From NCBI GenBank assembly GCA_004802645.1, contig SRKS01000005.1, positions 806,001-870,000 of the forward strand: a stretch of 64,000 nt of DNA, in the 5' to 3' direction. The first letter of the stretch is position 1. Every line of letters begins with the position of its first letter. The position numbers were made by a program, and so were the translations under genes. Below, piece by piece: positions 1-11,611 of this stretch. The stretch is from Amesomyces nigricolor. Taxonomy: Eukaryota > Ascomycota > Sordariomycetes > Sordariales > Chaetomiaceae. The notes under the pieces are model-generated. The model ran no database searches. It was not told where the DNA came from and was given only the letters and a program-made list of their open reading frames with translations.

Positions 1-3000
1 GATGGGAAGTGTCTTGTCCGCGTGGTTGTCGCGAAGCCGCAGTCGAAGCAGATGATTTACACGCTCATCGCCACGCTGGGCGGTCTCATCAACCGCCGTG
101 TGTTCTACCTGCCCATTTCAAGAGCGGTTCGTCTAAGTGCTTCCGATGTCCAGGTCGTGCAGCGGATGCTTAAGGCGTGCAAGGAGGAGGGTGGAGTGCT
201 GCTTGTCCAGCCGGAGCACCTGCTGTCGTTCAAGCTCATGGGCTTGGAAAGCATCTGGTCAAAGAGCGAAGGGGCACAGCTATTTGGTCAGCAGGTTTTG
301 ACCATCTATCGCAATTTTGAGGCAGACTCGCGCGACATTGTTGACGAAAGTGATGAGAACTTCAGCGTCAAGTTCGAGCTGATCTACACCATGGGCACCC
401 AGAAGCCCATCGACATGAGTCCTGATCGTTGGACGATCATCCAAGAACTGATGAATGTGGTTCTTGAGGTTGCTGGCCGCCTGGCCAATGGTCCTGAGGG
501 GTCGAGGGTCAAAGGCCTGCTCTTCGAAGAGGACAAAGACAGCGGTCGTTTTCCAACAATCCGCGTCTTGGAGGAGGGAGCCGGTCAGCGCCTGGTTTCT
601 GCTGTCGCAGAGCAGATCTGCCTCACCGGACTCAGGGGCTTCCCGATCCAGCATCAGTCGAAGCAGATGCGGAAAGCTGTGCAAAAGTACATTCTCGCCG
701 CGACCTTGAGCCTCGAGGAGGTCACAGCAGTCGAAGAGGCCAGTAGCGGGTTCTTCACCGAACCAGCGACAAAGAATGCACTTCTCCTCCTCCGTGGTCT
801 GCTGGCCACGGGCGTCATCCTCTTCGCCCTCAGCCAGAAGCGTTTCCGTGTCAACTACGGTCTGGCCCCTGACCGCCAACCCCCGACCATGCTGGCTGTC
901 CCCTACCGCGCGAAGGACTCGCCTGCTCCGCGATCCGAGTTCAGCCACCCTGACGTCGTCATCGTTCTTACCTGCCTGAGTTACTACTACCAAGGCCTGT
1001 CGGATGGCGAACTGCGGACCTGCCTGGAGAATCTCAGCCGCTCAGACCAAGCAGAGCAGGAATACAGCAGATGGGCAAGCGCCTCGCCACAGCTGCTCCC
1101 ATCCCTGGGCCACTTCTCAGGGGTGAACCTCAAGGACAGCACCGTTTGCAAGAAGAGCGTGTTCCCCGCGTTGCGGTATGCCAAACCTGCTGTGGACTTC
1201 TACCTCGCCACTGTCGTCTTTCCGAAGGAGATGCGCGAGTTCCCTTACAAGCTGTCGGCCTCCGGCTGGGATCTCGGCAGGAAGAAAGCGCACCCCCTGA
1301 CCGGGTTCAGCGGGACAACTGACTCGAAGTACGTCCTTCCTCTGTCGGTGAAGGCACTGGATCTGCAGGAGCAGCGGCACACCAACTCGGCTGTTCTGGC
1401 TTGTCTCCTCCGTGAGGAGAACAATGTCTTAGAGCTTGGTAGCGGTCAAGACCACCTCTCTGCTCTGACGGTGGATATGCTGCTCAACGCTGTTACTTCC
1501 TCGAGCCAGGAGATGCGTGTAATCCTTGATGTTGGAGCACAGATCATTGAGCTCAGCAATCTGCAGGTTGCGAATCGCTGGTTGGACATGGTGTCTGTCC
1601 AGGAGGCGGATGCTGTAATTTTCTTCAATGACCAAGATGAGCTGTCGGTCTTGACGCGCAACGGCATGACAGACTCGTTCCTCACTTCCCCGTTCGCCAC
1701 ACAGACCGATCGTTGTCTTGTTTTCTTGGACCAGGCGCACACCAGGGGAACGGATTTGAAGTTGCCGGACCCCTATCGCGCTGCAGTCACCCTGGGTCCG
1801 GGAGTCACAAAGGACACTCTTGTTCAAGGTAAGTTGCCCACGACATTCCCTGGCAGTTCTCACAGACTCACTATACCTTTTCTTCTTAGCTTGCATGAGG
1901 ATGCGGAAACTCGGCAACGGCCAGTCGGTCACCTTTTGTGTCTCGCCGGAGATGCAAAAGCGTATTCGAAACCTTGCCAAGGTGGACACTGCTCGCCCAC
2001 TCGCCGTCACCGACATCCTGGTGTGTTCCATTGCCGAGACCTGGGACGATGCTCACCGGAGCCTCTCGCTCTGGGCCACACAGGGTATTCGGCATCAGTA
2101 TCAAGAGGTCGTTTGGGACCGCGCGGACGAGGCGGGCAATCTGTCACTGGAGGATGTGAAGGAATACCTCGAAGACGAGGCCCAGTCCCTCGAGCAACGA
2201 TTCCGGCCCGACACGGGGAACTCTGATGCCAACTCCTGCCAAACCCTGACTTCCAAGCTCAGCAAAGCCACCGAGCTGAAGTCCCGGAAGAAACAAATCT
2301 CCCGGATAAAAAAGAAATGTGTCGAGTTCGGCCTCGCCAACCTCGATGCGATGGGCTCCCTACAGGAAGAGCAGGAGCGCGAGCTCGCGCCCGAGGTCGA
2401 ACGCGAACGCCAGGTCGAGCGTCCCGCGCCCCAGGAGCCTGCCACTCACTCTCTGCACCCCGACGTCCGCAGTTTCGCGACATCAGGTCTCATGGTGGCC
2501 AACAGCCCAGCCTTCCTACCCGCCTTCCAATCGCTCTCTTCTACCAGCGCGGCTGCCCTCTTCCCCCTCGAAAGCTTTCCTAGCACGCTTCTCGTCACTG
2601 CCGACTTCGCGCGCACCATCACCCTTCCTCGCACCCCCTCCCACCTCGACGCCTACCAGCGCCCCGTTCAATGGCTGCTCACCCACCAGCCCCCAAACAC
2701 CAACACAACCCCCACGATGATAGCAATCAGCTCCTTCGAAGCCAACGCCCTCAAACCCCTCCTCGCCACCACCCCCACCCCCAACATCCACCTCCGCGCC
2801 TACCTTCCACTCACAAGCCTCTCCTTCCGCACCCTGGAAGACCTCAACATCTACACCATCCCGTCCCTCCCCCACCCCCCCTGTCCCATCCCCCCCCCTA
2901 ACAACCCAACTCAACCTCTTCGCCGGCCAACTCTACATCCGCTCCTACCCCTTCTACATCCTCATGTGCCAGTACCTCGGCCTCGCACATCAGGTGAACA

Positions 3001-3278
3001 AAGGGGACGTGGAGGTTGCGGCGGACGGGTTTGTGGGGAGGAGGGGAGGGGAGGGGTATGAGGGGTGTGAGTTTGGGGAGGGGCAGAGTCCGGTGGGGTT
3101 TCTGGCGGTGTTGGTGAAGAAGGTAAGGAGGGATTGTGTGGATGTGGAGAGGACACATTTGGGGAGGGTGTTGGCGGGGGAGATTTTGAGGGGGGGGGAT
3201 TTTGAGGAGGTGGTGGGGGAGGAGGAGGATGTGGTGATGGGGGTGGAGAGGGAGGATGCTGAGATGACGGATGTTTGA
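1..3278 (+). CDS. DUF3638/DUF3645 giant protein, C-terminal part (5' partial)
   Basis: The frame is open from base 1, so the gene begins before the window. The first residues, including VVVAKPQSKQM and GGVLLVQPEHLLSFKLMGLE, match my recollection of the fungal DUF3638 domain, and the DUF3645 region should follow. These proteins are usually about 3000 aa and their function is poorly known. Exon A runs 1-1828, an intron 1829-1889 (GTAAGT...TTAG) follows, and exon B continues with ACMRMRKLGNG in frame 2. The family-like tail (LNLFAGQLYIRSYPFYILMC, then VKKVRRDCVDVERTHLG) is in frame 3 and ends at TGA 3276-3278. Moving from frame 2 to frame 3 needs a one-base shift, which falls on a nine-C run at 2890-2898. 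No GT-AG intron there keeps the conserved residues. I infer an assembly indel or a recent frameshift. Family assignment is fairly sure; intactness is not. Confidence 0.85.
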
Positions 3279-4324
3279 GGGTTGTTAGGGTTGTGAGAGA
3301 TTTGGGAAACGATTGACTTTTGTACGGTAATGTTTGTCACAATATATGTTGACTTGTGGGAGGCAATACCACGCATCTGATGTCGTGACAGCTTTGTTAG
3401 GACTCAACCAGTGTGTTTCTGTAATGATGTGAGCGTTGATGTGTGTTCTTTGGGGGAATTCCTAATTGCGTTTCTCACCACCATGACACACCGGGGAGAG
3501 CTGTGTGGTGCCAGAAACACTCCAGTCCCCTCACAGGCTCCCACATAAAAGCAGGCAACCCCTCGCCAGACAGTCAAGTTGTCTCGCCTCGCCTGGACGT
3601 TGAAGGAGCGGCTAGCGCGTTAGCCCGGTACGTCCTGGTCCAGTTGTTGTAGCGCATTAGCCGCGCTGCTTTAGCGCAGACAAGGGGAAGGAGGCTTTGC
3701 TCCGGGTGTCCCTGGTCCGACGCAGCTTCAAATCTTCTCTTGGGGACCTTGATATCGTAGCTGGATGACAATGAAGGCGAAAGGTAAAGCAAGGAGTTTG
3801 CCAAGCACGCCTTTGAACTCTAAAGAAGTGTTACAACAGTCTTCAGAAGGAGTTATGAAGGAGCCATCCTCCTCTAGAGCTCTCACAGCTGCACGAAGAG
3901 AGTCGAAGACAGGACAAATCTCAGCTTTCCAAAACGGGACATCGCCCCGGCCCTAAAAGATCCTTCGGCCGCGGCTCGCTGCCCAGTAGCCAACCGCCAC
4001 CAGCGGCACAGTCCGAGGCGCGGCATGAGAATGAGACACAGCCACCCAGTGCGCGGTGCGGCACAGACGACCATAGGGCCCTATTGCATTGCAGCCTGAT
4101 AGGAAAACCAGGATGAAGGGAAGCTGCTGGAGCATGGAGGCGGGAGATGAGCATCTGGGCGGCGCCGGCTCGTTCCTCCCGCGTTCTTATTTCTTCTCTG
4201 CCCTCTTGAGGCGGGAGTAGGTAAACCTTAATATCCTCGCGTCGCGCACACTGCACATGTCACGATGCGCCTCTTGCCAGGCTGGGACACCGGCTCCTCG
4301 CCTTCACTCACTCTACGGCAAACC
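3279..4324. other. Intergenic, no gene seen
   Basis: Only short overlapping frames without family features are present. Around 3608-3680 there are GC-rich near-palindromic words built on GCGCTAGC/GCTAAC-like cores, possibly a transposon scrap, but no terminal repeats could be defined. Confidence 0.4.
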
Positions 4325-5251
4325 ATGGCGACGAGGATACCCACCCTGCTCCTCGGAGCACTTTTGCTCGCATCCACCGCCGCGGGGGCAGAGCCCGACC
4401 CGAGCAAGAAGCCGCAGTTTGTGTACCCGGAATTCGGCTCAAGCCACATCTACAACATGCTGGACACGGTGATGGTCACGTACACCAGCTTCGTCGACGC
4501 CGCGGAGCTGTGGACCTTTTGCGATCCCAGCGCAGCCAGAATGAGTCAGTGCGACCCTCCTACCTTTCCGTCTGCTGTGCTGACCAGTTGTGTGCCTACC
4601 GCAGTCTACCGGCAAAAAGCCCCCGGTTTTAACGCGAGCGTGCCCGTGCTGCTGAACTTCACGTCGTCCACGCCGTGTTGGTTTAATGTAAGGACGACGG
4701 ATGACGGGGAGAACAGCGCGACGTGGAATCTGCTCGGGGAAGAGCGGGCTCAAGGGAGGAGGGTGTTTGGGCCGGGGGAGGATGTGGCATCGTCGAGCGC
4801 GGTGTCGAGCGCGACGTCGAGCTCTACGACAGGGTCGGCATCGAGCACGGTGGTGTCCCCTTCAACCACAGCAGTGGGCAATTCCAGCCCGACGTCCTCT
4901 GGTGAGAGTGTATCTTCTTCGGCCGCTGGAAGAGGTAGCGGTCTCAGCGCGGGCGCATCGGCGGGGATCGGGGTCGGGGCAACGCTCGGGGTGGTGGCGA
5001 TCGCGGGGGTGGTATTCTTCTTGTTCTGGCGACGGCGACGGCAGCAACAATATTCGGCAGCGGGACAAGTGTCGGAGGTCCCAGAGATTGGAGGCAGCGG
5101 CGGCGGCGGCGGCGAGTATGAATATTCGGGGCAGTACAACAAATGGCAGTTTGGCGGCGAGATGGATGCGGTCAACAACCCGGTGGAGATGGGGAACTCA
5201 CAGGCGCGGCCGGGACAGATCGGAAGGCCACATCATGAGATGGCGGCGTGA
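4325..5251 (+). CDS. Ser/Thr-rich single-pass membrane surface protein
   Basis: The 308-aa protein starts at the ATG that gives a clean signal peptide (MATRIPTLLLGALLLASTAAG). An in-frame extension upstream lacks this property. A cysteine-containing extracellular domain of about 120 residues with N-glycosylation sequons (NASV, NFTS) follows. Next come a Ser/Thr-rich stalk (about residues 155-208), a glycine/alanine-rich transmembrane helix (about 212-236) with a stop-transfer RRRRQQQ, and a tail of about 70 residues containing a poly-Gly run. The layout resembles fungal wall-stress sensors and other mucin-like surface proteins, but I recognise no WSC or other named domain. No intron is needed. 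The role is unknown; location at the plasma membrane or wall is inferred. Confidence 0.75.
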   Translation: MATRIPTLLLGALLLASTAAGAEPDPSKKPQFVYPEFGSSHIYNMLDTVMVTYTSFVDAAELWTFCDPSAARMSQCDPPTFPSAVLTSCVPTAVYRQKAPGFNASVPVLLNFTSSTPCWFNVRTTDDGENSATWNLLGEERAQGRRVFGPGEDVASSSAVSSATSSSTTGSASSTVVSPSTTAVGNSSPTSSGESVSSSAAGRGSGLSAGASAGIGVGATLGVVAIAGVVFFLFWRRRRQQQYSAAGQVSEVPEIGGSGGGGGEYEYSGQYNKWQFGGEMDAVNNPVEMGNSQARPGQIGRPHHEMAA

Positions 5252-5982
5252 TCGCTGTGTCGGACCCCAGGATGGACCCCTGGCATCCTGGAGTCATTGG
5301 GTGGCAGGGTACCGACACGGAGGGCTCCGGTTGGGGAAGGTCAGGATGTTCTGTGTCTCGTCCGATGTTGCTGTGTTCGATTGATGAGTCGGTCTGTGGG
5401 ATCTGCCGTGGTATGTTGGGTGCTGGCGCATAGTGTCGGTATTTTTAGCGGGCGAGGAGTTGGGGGGTGGTCGGAAGAGAGCGAGCCCTGATGGATTTTT
5501 TTTTTTTTTTTGTTGATGCCAAACTTGGTCGATGGCTCAGCTGATGGAAGGCAGGAATATGTCGATGCATCTTTGTCGCATCTGGATTGAATCTCCTGCC
5601 AAGCCGCACTCGGACAGCCACCCGATAACCCCGAGTGCCCCGAAAGGGGCCAGTGCTGGGCCAGTGCCTGATGACTAAGGCGCGCCAAGGCGCTAGAGCC
5701 CAGCGCAGCGGAAGCAGGGTCTTCCGCGGCGACAAAGACGAACCACAAGGCGAGTTTGTCTGCCCATTGCCCGCTGCAATTTTAACGGTGGGGACCACGA
5801 TTCGCCGGGCGGTGGAGCAAAAACCAGGGACAAGAAGCCGGCGCTCGCTCCCAATTCACCAGTTTCAGATTCGCCAATTCGCACTCACCCGCTTCCCGAA
5901 CCTCACCCCGCTGCCGCCGTCGTGAATTCGTGAGTGAGTTGATTCGCTTCACACTCACTGGCCACGATCACGACTTGCCATC
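5252..5982. other. Intergenic / ERG3 leader
   Basis: This stretch holds a 16-T tract at 5496-5511 and a CT-rich leader just before the ERG3 start. No convincing coding frame was found. Confidence 0.4.
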
Positions 5983-7059
5983 ATGGACGCCGCCCTCGAC
6001 ATCCTCGACCCTCTGGTCTTCGACAAGGCGTACGCCTACTTTGTGCCCGCCCTCTCACCATCCGCGGCGCTCAATAATGGCTCGGCCCTGGGGAAAGTGG
6101 GAGCCGGTGACTTCCTCGCCGAGTCTCACTACGGCTCGGCCTGGGCCCGCGACAACATGCTGCGCCAGTGTATCTCCATCTTAGTGATCACCCAGATCGG
6201 CGCCACCTCGCTGTACTGGATCTTCAGCGCCCTCTCCTACTACCTCATCTTCGACCGCCGCCTCGAGTACCACCCGCGCTTCCTCAAGAACCAGGTCCGC
6301 CAGGAGATGGTCTCGTCCATGCGCGCCGTGCCCTTCATCAACATCCTGACCCTGCCCTTTTTCCTCGCCGAGGTGCGTGGCAAGAGCCTGCTGTACACCA
6401 ACGTCGAGGACTACGGCTGGTGGTGGATGGTCGCGTCAACGGTCATCTTCATGGTCTGGAACGACTTCTTCATCTACTGGATTCACCGGCTGGAGCACCA
6501 CCCCAGTGTCTACAAGTACATCCACAAGCCGCACCACAAGTGGATTGGTACGCCCCTCGTCCCCTGATTTCCTCACATCCTCCCTGCTAACCCCTCTCAG
6601 TACCAACTCCCTGGGCCGCCCTCGCCTTTCACCCCCTCGACGGCTACGTCCAATCTCTCCCCTACCAGTAAGCGCCCCGTTGTTCTCTCACACCCCACCT
6701 CTAACACCCCACACAGCGTCTTCGTCTTCGTCTGCCCCGTGCAAAAGTACCTCTACATGGTGCTCTTCGGCCTAGTCCAAGTCTGGACCATCCTGATCCA
6801 CGACGGCGACATGATCACGGGCCACTGGCTCGAGAAGTACATCAACAGCCCCGCGCACCACACGCTGCACCACATCTACTTCACCGTCAACTACGGCCAG
6901 TACTTCACCTGGGCCGACGAGTACTTTGGCTCGCACCGCCCGCCCCGCGCCGAGCTTGACCCCCTGCTCGAGGCTCTGCGCGTCATGCGCGAGAAGGGCC
7001 TGGTGGACGAGAAGGGGGAGCCGATTCCGGGGGCGAAGGAGGGGAAGAAGGATCAGTGA
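5983..7059 (+). CDS. ERG3: Sterol C-5 desaturase (ERG3)
   Basis: Exons are 5983-6547, 6601-6667 and 6717-7059, with introns of 53 and 49 bp, giving 324 aa. The protein belongs to the fatty-acid hydroxylase superfamily of di-iron membrane enzymes. Three histidine boxes are visible: HRLEHH (168-173), HKPHH (181-185) and HHTLHH (258-263). The linking sequence WIVPTPWAALAFHPLDGYVQ, restored by splicing, is characteristic of C-5 sterol desaturases, as is the N-terminal segment with several hydrophobic helices. The enzyme introduces the C-5(6) double bond of episterol in the ergosterol pathway at the ER, using cytochrome b5. The start ATG is preceded by a C-rich leader. All key residues are present, so it should be functional. 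Fungi often have a paralogue; which copy this is cannot be told here. Confidence 0.95.
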
Positions 7060-8308
7060 GGGGGGTCCTTCTGGTGATTGATGGGAGGGTGTTGATAGGG
7101 ATGCGATGATTTTTTGAAGGGGGGAGATGATGAGTGGGATGGGATGACACGCGGGCTTGGCTATTACCAGCGTTTCATGATGAAAAGGCGTTTCCAAACG
7201 GGTTGGTATGAGCGTCGGTTCTCATGGGCGGTTTCTTTTTACGAAGTACATACTCACACGCGCGCGGAATGGACGGACGGGATAATTGGGCGCCTACCTA
7301 ATCACATGTTCTTATTTAGATACTGGCCGCTTGTTCGGCCGACTGCTTGAGGCAGTTGGCGTGTTCTCTCCATGCCCTGTTTTTTAATGCATAGAGTTTT
7401 AATAAGAGATACGCAGTTATGACCGTCTTTCTCAACCCTTTGTTCTAGGGGCGATGCCTTGGTGATTTTGCCGATGGGTTATTTGGAACGCCCGGCGCTA
7501 CCGTCTCGGCATCATAGGGTTGCGTCCGGTCCCACCTTGGTCGAGTGCGGGGTGCTGATCATGGCCGAGGAAAAGAGAGTCAAGTTGGTTGTGGTAGTGA
7601 CGTGGAAGAGGACTGGGTGGGTTGCACAGAAGCCCTTTGCTCCTTTGAACACGGGCATATGAGAAGAGAACTCAGAACTAGCAAGATATTGTCGTCCAGT
7701 GTAACCCATCCCTTGTCTTTCGAAAATAAAGGAAACCTATCAGGATCCAGTGAAACTTCTTTTTCATGGACCTTGATTCTTTCAAGGCTTGGTGACTGTG
7801 CGGAATAGGAGCCCTAGTGGTTCTAATGAACCGTGGGTTGGTGGCAAGAGGGCTGCTCACTGGCGATTTGATCTTTCTTCTCTCAGTCTATGTCTTTGGC
7901 TTTCAGGAGTCTTTCAATGGTTGTTTTGCCATCCTTGATTACCCTCTTCTACTATTTCCTTTCTCTTGATTTTTGTTCTCGCTTCATTCAAGTTTCCTCA
8001 TGTTTCACGGTGGGAAGTGGCAGTTGCCGAGGGGGGTGGTCAGACAGGCAACCAAACAGAAAACGAAAAACACAAAGCTCAGCGGTTGGAAACTTCTCCA
8101 GCCGCGAAGTTTCGCAGCACACATTTCTTTTCTACTTTTCTTCGCGTCCTTGACCAAAACTCAACCCCGCGTTATACACCTTCTTCCACAATTTCGACCT
8201 TTTCCAAAAGCCATTTTGCCAAAACTTCCTTCTATCACGACAACTGCCAACCGACTCCCTCTTTTTCGCACAAGCAACTGCCATCGTTGAAGCAAACCAT
8301 CCCAAAAA
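7060..8308. other. Intergenic, no gene seen
   Basis: The 3' flank of ERG3 and the leader of the next gene are here. Frames are short and featureless, and the last 400 bp are CT-rich, as expected of a promoter/5' UTR. Confidence 0.4.
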
Positions 8309-8959
8309 ATGCCGATTGCAACTCCCCAAGAACTGGCGCAGTATATGCTGCGGAGAATCCCACAGAGGGTAATAGATTTTGTTGTTCTCGATTCACTTGT
8401 TTGACCTCCCGCTGACGTACCTTTCTTTCCAGCGTGTCTTCGAGAGTACCATCTGCGCTGCGCTTCTTACGGGCATGACCGTCGAGGAGATCCGTGAGGT
8501 TGTCGACGAGAGTACGTCATGGAAACCAAAAGAAACGCAGTCGAGTAGTCGAGTTCCCTTGCTAACTCCTAACCAGTCATCGAATCCCTCGAGCGCAAGC
8601 AGGCCGCAGACGACGACAACGCCGCGGCCGACCACGAGCTCGAGAGTGTTGTTCACAACTGGGATGATGGCGCCCTGAGGGTTTACGACGACGAGGGCCG
8701 GGAAGACGACTCAACCACGAGCACCTCGTCAGATTCAGAGACCTCAGATACAGGGACTTCAGACTCAGAGAATATGGTAGTCAAGAATGAGATATTGGAG
8801 GACAGGGTCCACGCCCTCGAGAAGAAGGCCGAAGGGATCAAGACCAAGATCTCCACCACCCGTGTTACAGGCGCAAAGAAGCGGAAGGTCGAACCAGAGG
8901 AGGAGTGCTCGGACCCCAAGAGACGTGCCATCATCAAGGTGGAGGTTGATGACGATTAG
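8309..8959 (+). CDS. Small acidic coiled-coil protein with NLS (unknown)
   Basis: Exons are 8309-8368, 8433-8511 and 8577-8959, with introns of 64 and 65 bp in phase 0 and phase 1, giving 173 aa. The N-terminal 46 residues are helical and contain GMTVEEIREVVDE. The middle is very acidic and rich in Ser/Thr/Asp. A predicted coiled coil follows around VKNEILEDRVHALEKKAEG, then a classic basic nuclear signal, AKKRKVEP, and a second basic cluster, DPKRRA. I recognise no family. Nuclear localisation is inferred from the basic motif. Intron phases and the 79-nt second exon match the next gene downstream. Confidence in the model is good because all splice sites are canonical and the frame is continuous. 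Confidence 0.7.
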
Positions 8960-9697
8960 GACGACCTCGGGAAGGAGGGTACGTGGAGTTGGGTTCCCAC
9001 TTGGGGCAAGCGGGCTTGTGGTTGTTGGGCACTTTCTCTGTCATTTCAGGATCACGGGTCTTCCAGGGTATTCTGTGTCTGGCAGCAGCATGAGGGTCGC
9101 ATTTCGGCGCTGCCGTCTACGACGGATCCGGGGATGATGGATCTGACAGCTGTGGGCGATGGGCATATCCGCCCAGGAAATGGTTCATGACGCAATAAAC
9201 AGTGTGCGTTCCGCGAAATGGGAACAGATGGTCTGTTCTCTCAACTCAAATCCTCAATCGGACGACACCGAGAGGAACCACAGAGAGGAGCAGGGTAGGT
9301 CATCTGAAGTAGAATCGCAATTTGATGGGATTTCTGCCGTCATTCCTGCAGGTACATGCTTGAAGTGGCCCGCATCATGATCAAAGCGCTCCATGTTTGA
9401 TGAAGGCGCATCCTATTCCGCCATCTTCTCCGGGTCCCATGATGGTAGCCGTCACGGAAGGCCCGCCGCCCTCCACCCAGCACGTACGTACCGTCATTAT
9501 TCATTGACGCCTTCCTCTGCGCAGCCTTTTTTCCCATTTAAGAAGGGGCGATTGCGCGCCAGTGTCTGCTGCTCTCTTCCTCCGGGTTTTCCCTTTCCCT
9601 CAGACCGTCTTCAGTGGATTCTTCGCTTCACTTGAAGACGTCTCAACACGAGTCTGACAACCACAATCTTCAACACATAACCATATATCGATTCAGC
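8960..9697. other. Intergenic between the two small paralogue-like genes
   Basis: No coding signal was seen in this stretch, which contains the presumed promoter of the following gene. Confidence 0.4.
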
Positions 9698-10519
9698 ATG
9701 ACACCCAAGGAGAAAGGAGGTTTTGATAGGGCCTGGGAGTCCGCCGACACGGTTAGCACCAACCCCCGCATGCACCTCTTTCACACATACTGACTCCATC
9801 TTCCAGACGGCCCTGATGGCGGCCATCAACGGCCTGCGCGCCCAGGGGCTCACTCCCCAGAACATCGGCGCCCTCTTTTCCAACTGTAAACCCACCCCGT
9901 TTCCTTCTCCCGTTCAGCCGCAGGATATTTCCCAACAGACCACTGACCAGCCTCGCTACCAGGCTACGCGGAGCATATCGAGGAGGTGTACGGCGTCGAC
10001 CCGAGTCGCCGCGCCAGAGCCAGGGCCACCCAGTCTGTCGTGGCTACTACCCCCGGCTCGGCGGCTGTTCCGCCCTCCAGCAACGCTGGCACTCCGACCA
10101 CCGAGGGCTCCAACCCGATCACTTCCAAGGACGTGGCTAGCACCGGCGTCACCACCCCCGAGGAGGATAAGGCCATCCCCGAGGCCGTCGCCAACGCTAC
10201 CAGCGCTGTCGGCGAGACCATTGCCAACGAGCTCGGCCTCAAGGAGCAGCAACAGGCCAAGACTGAGACCACTGTCGTTGATGCGATCACCAAGACCGAG
10301 GCCGTCGCCAAGGTCGAGATCACCAAGACTGAGAACATCAAGGTCGATGTCACTGCCTCGCTCTCCGAAATTTCCAACAAGAAGACGGAGAAGCTCAAGG
10401 AAAAGAAGCCCGTCTTCATGACCGAGTGCGGTGGTGTCTACGGCGATTCCGACTGGGAGTCGGACGCCGAGGTCGAGGGTCCCCAGGGATACGGATACGG
10501 ACCTGTTGACTCCTTCTAA
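9698..10519 (+). CDS. Small protein, low-complexity acidic/Thr-rich (unknown)
   Basis: Exons are 9698-9751, 9807-9885 and 9963-10519, with canonical GT-AG introns in phases 0 and 1, giving 229 aa. An alternative acceptor at 9950 would add four residues. The N-terminus is short and helical (AINGLRAQGLTPQNIGALFS), followed by EHIEEVYGVDPSRRARARA. The rest is Ala/Thr/Glu/Lys-rich with repeated KTE motifs (TKTEAVAKVEITKTENIKV). The C-terminal block is aromatic and acidic (YGDSDWESDAEVEGPQGYGY). No known domain is recognised. It has the same intron phases and an identical 79-nt exon 2 to the gene at 8309, suggesting an ancient tandem duplication. Function is unknown. Confidence 0.7.
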
Positions 10520-11611
10520 ATGCCGGCTGTACTTTTTGTGGACGGCAACTGCGCTTGATGATGTCTTGTGTTGCGCGTTGAGAGCCTGTTGGCTATCTGT
10601 CTATGGTAGGGTAGGTATGAGAGAGGGGGATGATGAATCATGAAGGGGAAAAGTGCTTGCATAGCCTTGCAGCCTTGCAGCCTGATCAGCGCTTCCGAAT
10701 GGTTCGTTGGATTATTCTTAGGATACGATAGTGTCTTAATGGAACAGTCTAATGTTGAAATAGGGATTCTTGTCCAAAACTTGGTGTGTGAGGGCGATCG
10801 CGAGGTTTGCTGCCCAGAGGGCTTTGGGGACTGGGGATGTGCTTTCCCTTCTCACCAAACCTAAGGTAGTGTGCTCTCTCAGTCTCTCGTGGCGACAACT
10901 CGGTCACGATGACTTCTTCTGTGGATTCATTGTTCCAAAACAATGTCTCCATAACTTTCTGTGGGCTCTACCATGTAATGAGCCTCCACTTGATGACGCG
11001 TTCGTCTCTCCACGAACGTGCTTCACGGTGGGACTGGGAAGTGGTCGATCTGCTCCGAACACTGCCGGTAACCCTTGTCTTTTGAGCACATCGTGATATT
11101 TGTCAAGAGTCAAGCTTCGGGTCAGGTGTCACTTGTTTAGATCCGGTGCTTGAAGCTTTTCAGCATGTTAATGAAACCGTCATTTCTTCAACCCCATATC
11201 ACTTATGCCAACGCGGAACGGTGAGCCCATAGATACTGCCGGTCGGGCGTCTGAGAGAGAAGATTCGGCCTGGTAAATTGACTGATGGCAAGTGCCGTAG
11301 ATTGTGTGGTGTTGAAGCAGATGGGCAGAGATCACATACCCTGGAACCAGCATGCCGTCAATGCCCTGGAACCAGCATGCCGTCGCAAGCCTCAAGCCCA
11401 AGGGCAGGGAAGACAAAGAGGAGTAACAGGAGGACACTGCAATCAAGCCTCATGCAACCCTGCCACCGTGACATGCGTTGTTTTAGCCCTATGACTAATA
11501 ACATCTCAAGCAAAACAAAACAAAACATCCTGCTGGTGAGGTGATATGTTGAGATCCTGCATATCTACACCAATGACCCAGAGCAGACAACACAAAATAT
11601 ACGCTCCACTA
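10520..11611. other. Intergenic, no gene seen
   Basis: The region lies between convergent genes. It contains a 13-bp direct repeat (GGAACCAGCATGC) at about 11342 and 11369. No coding frame is supported. Confidence 0.4.

Noticed and set aside
4066..4078. CGACCATAGGG word resembling the start of 5S rRNA
   Set aside because: The match stops after about a dozen bases and the rest of the 5S sequence is not there.
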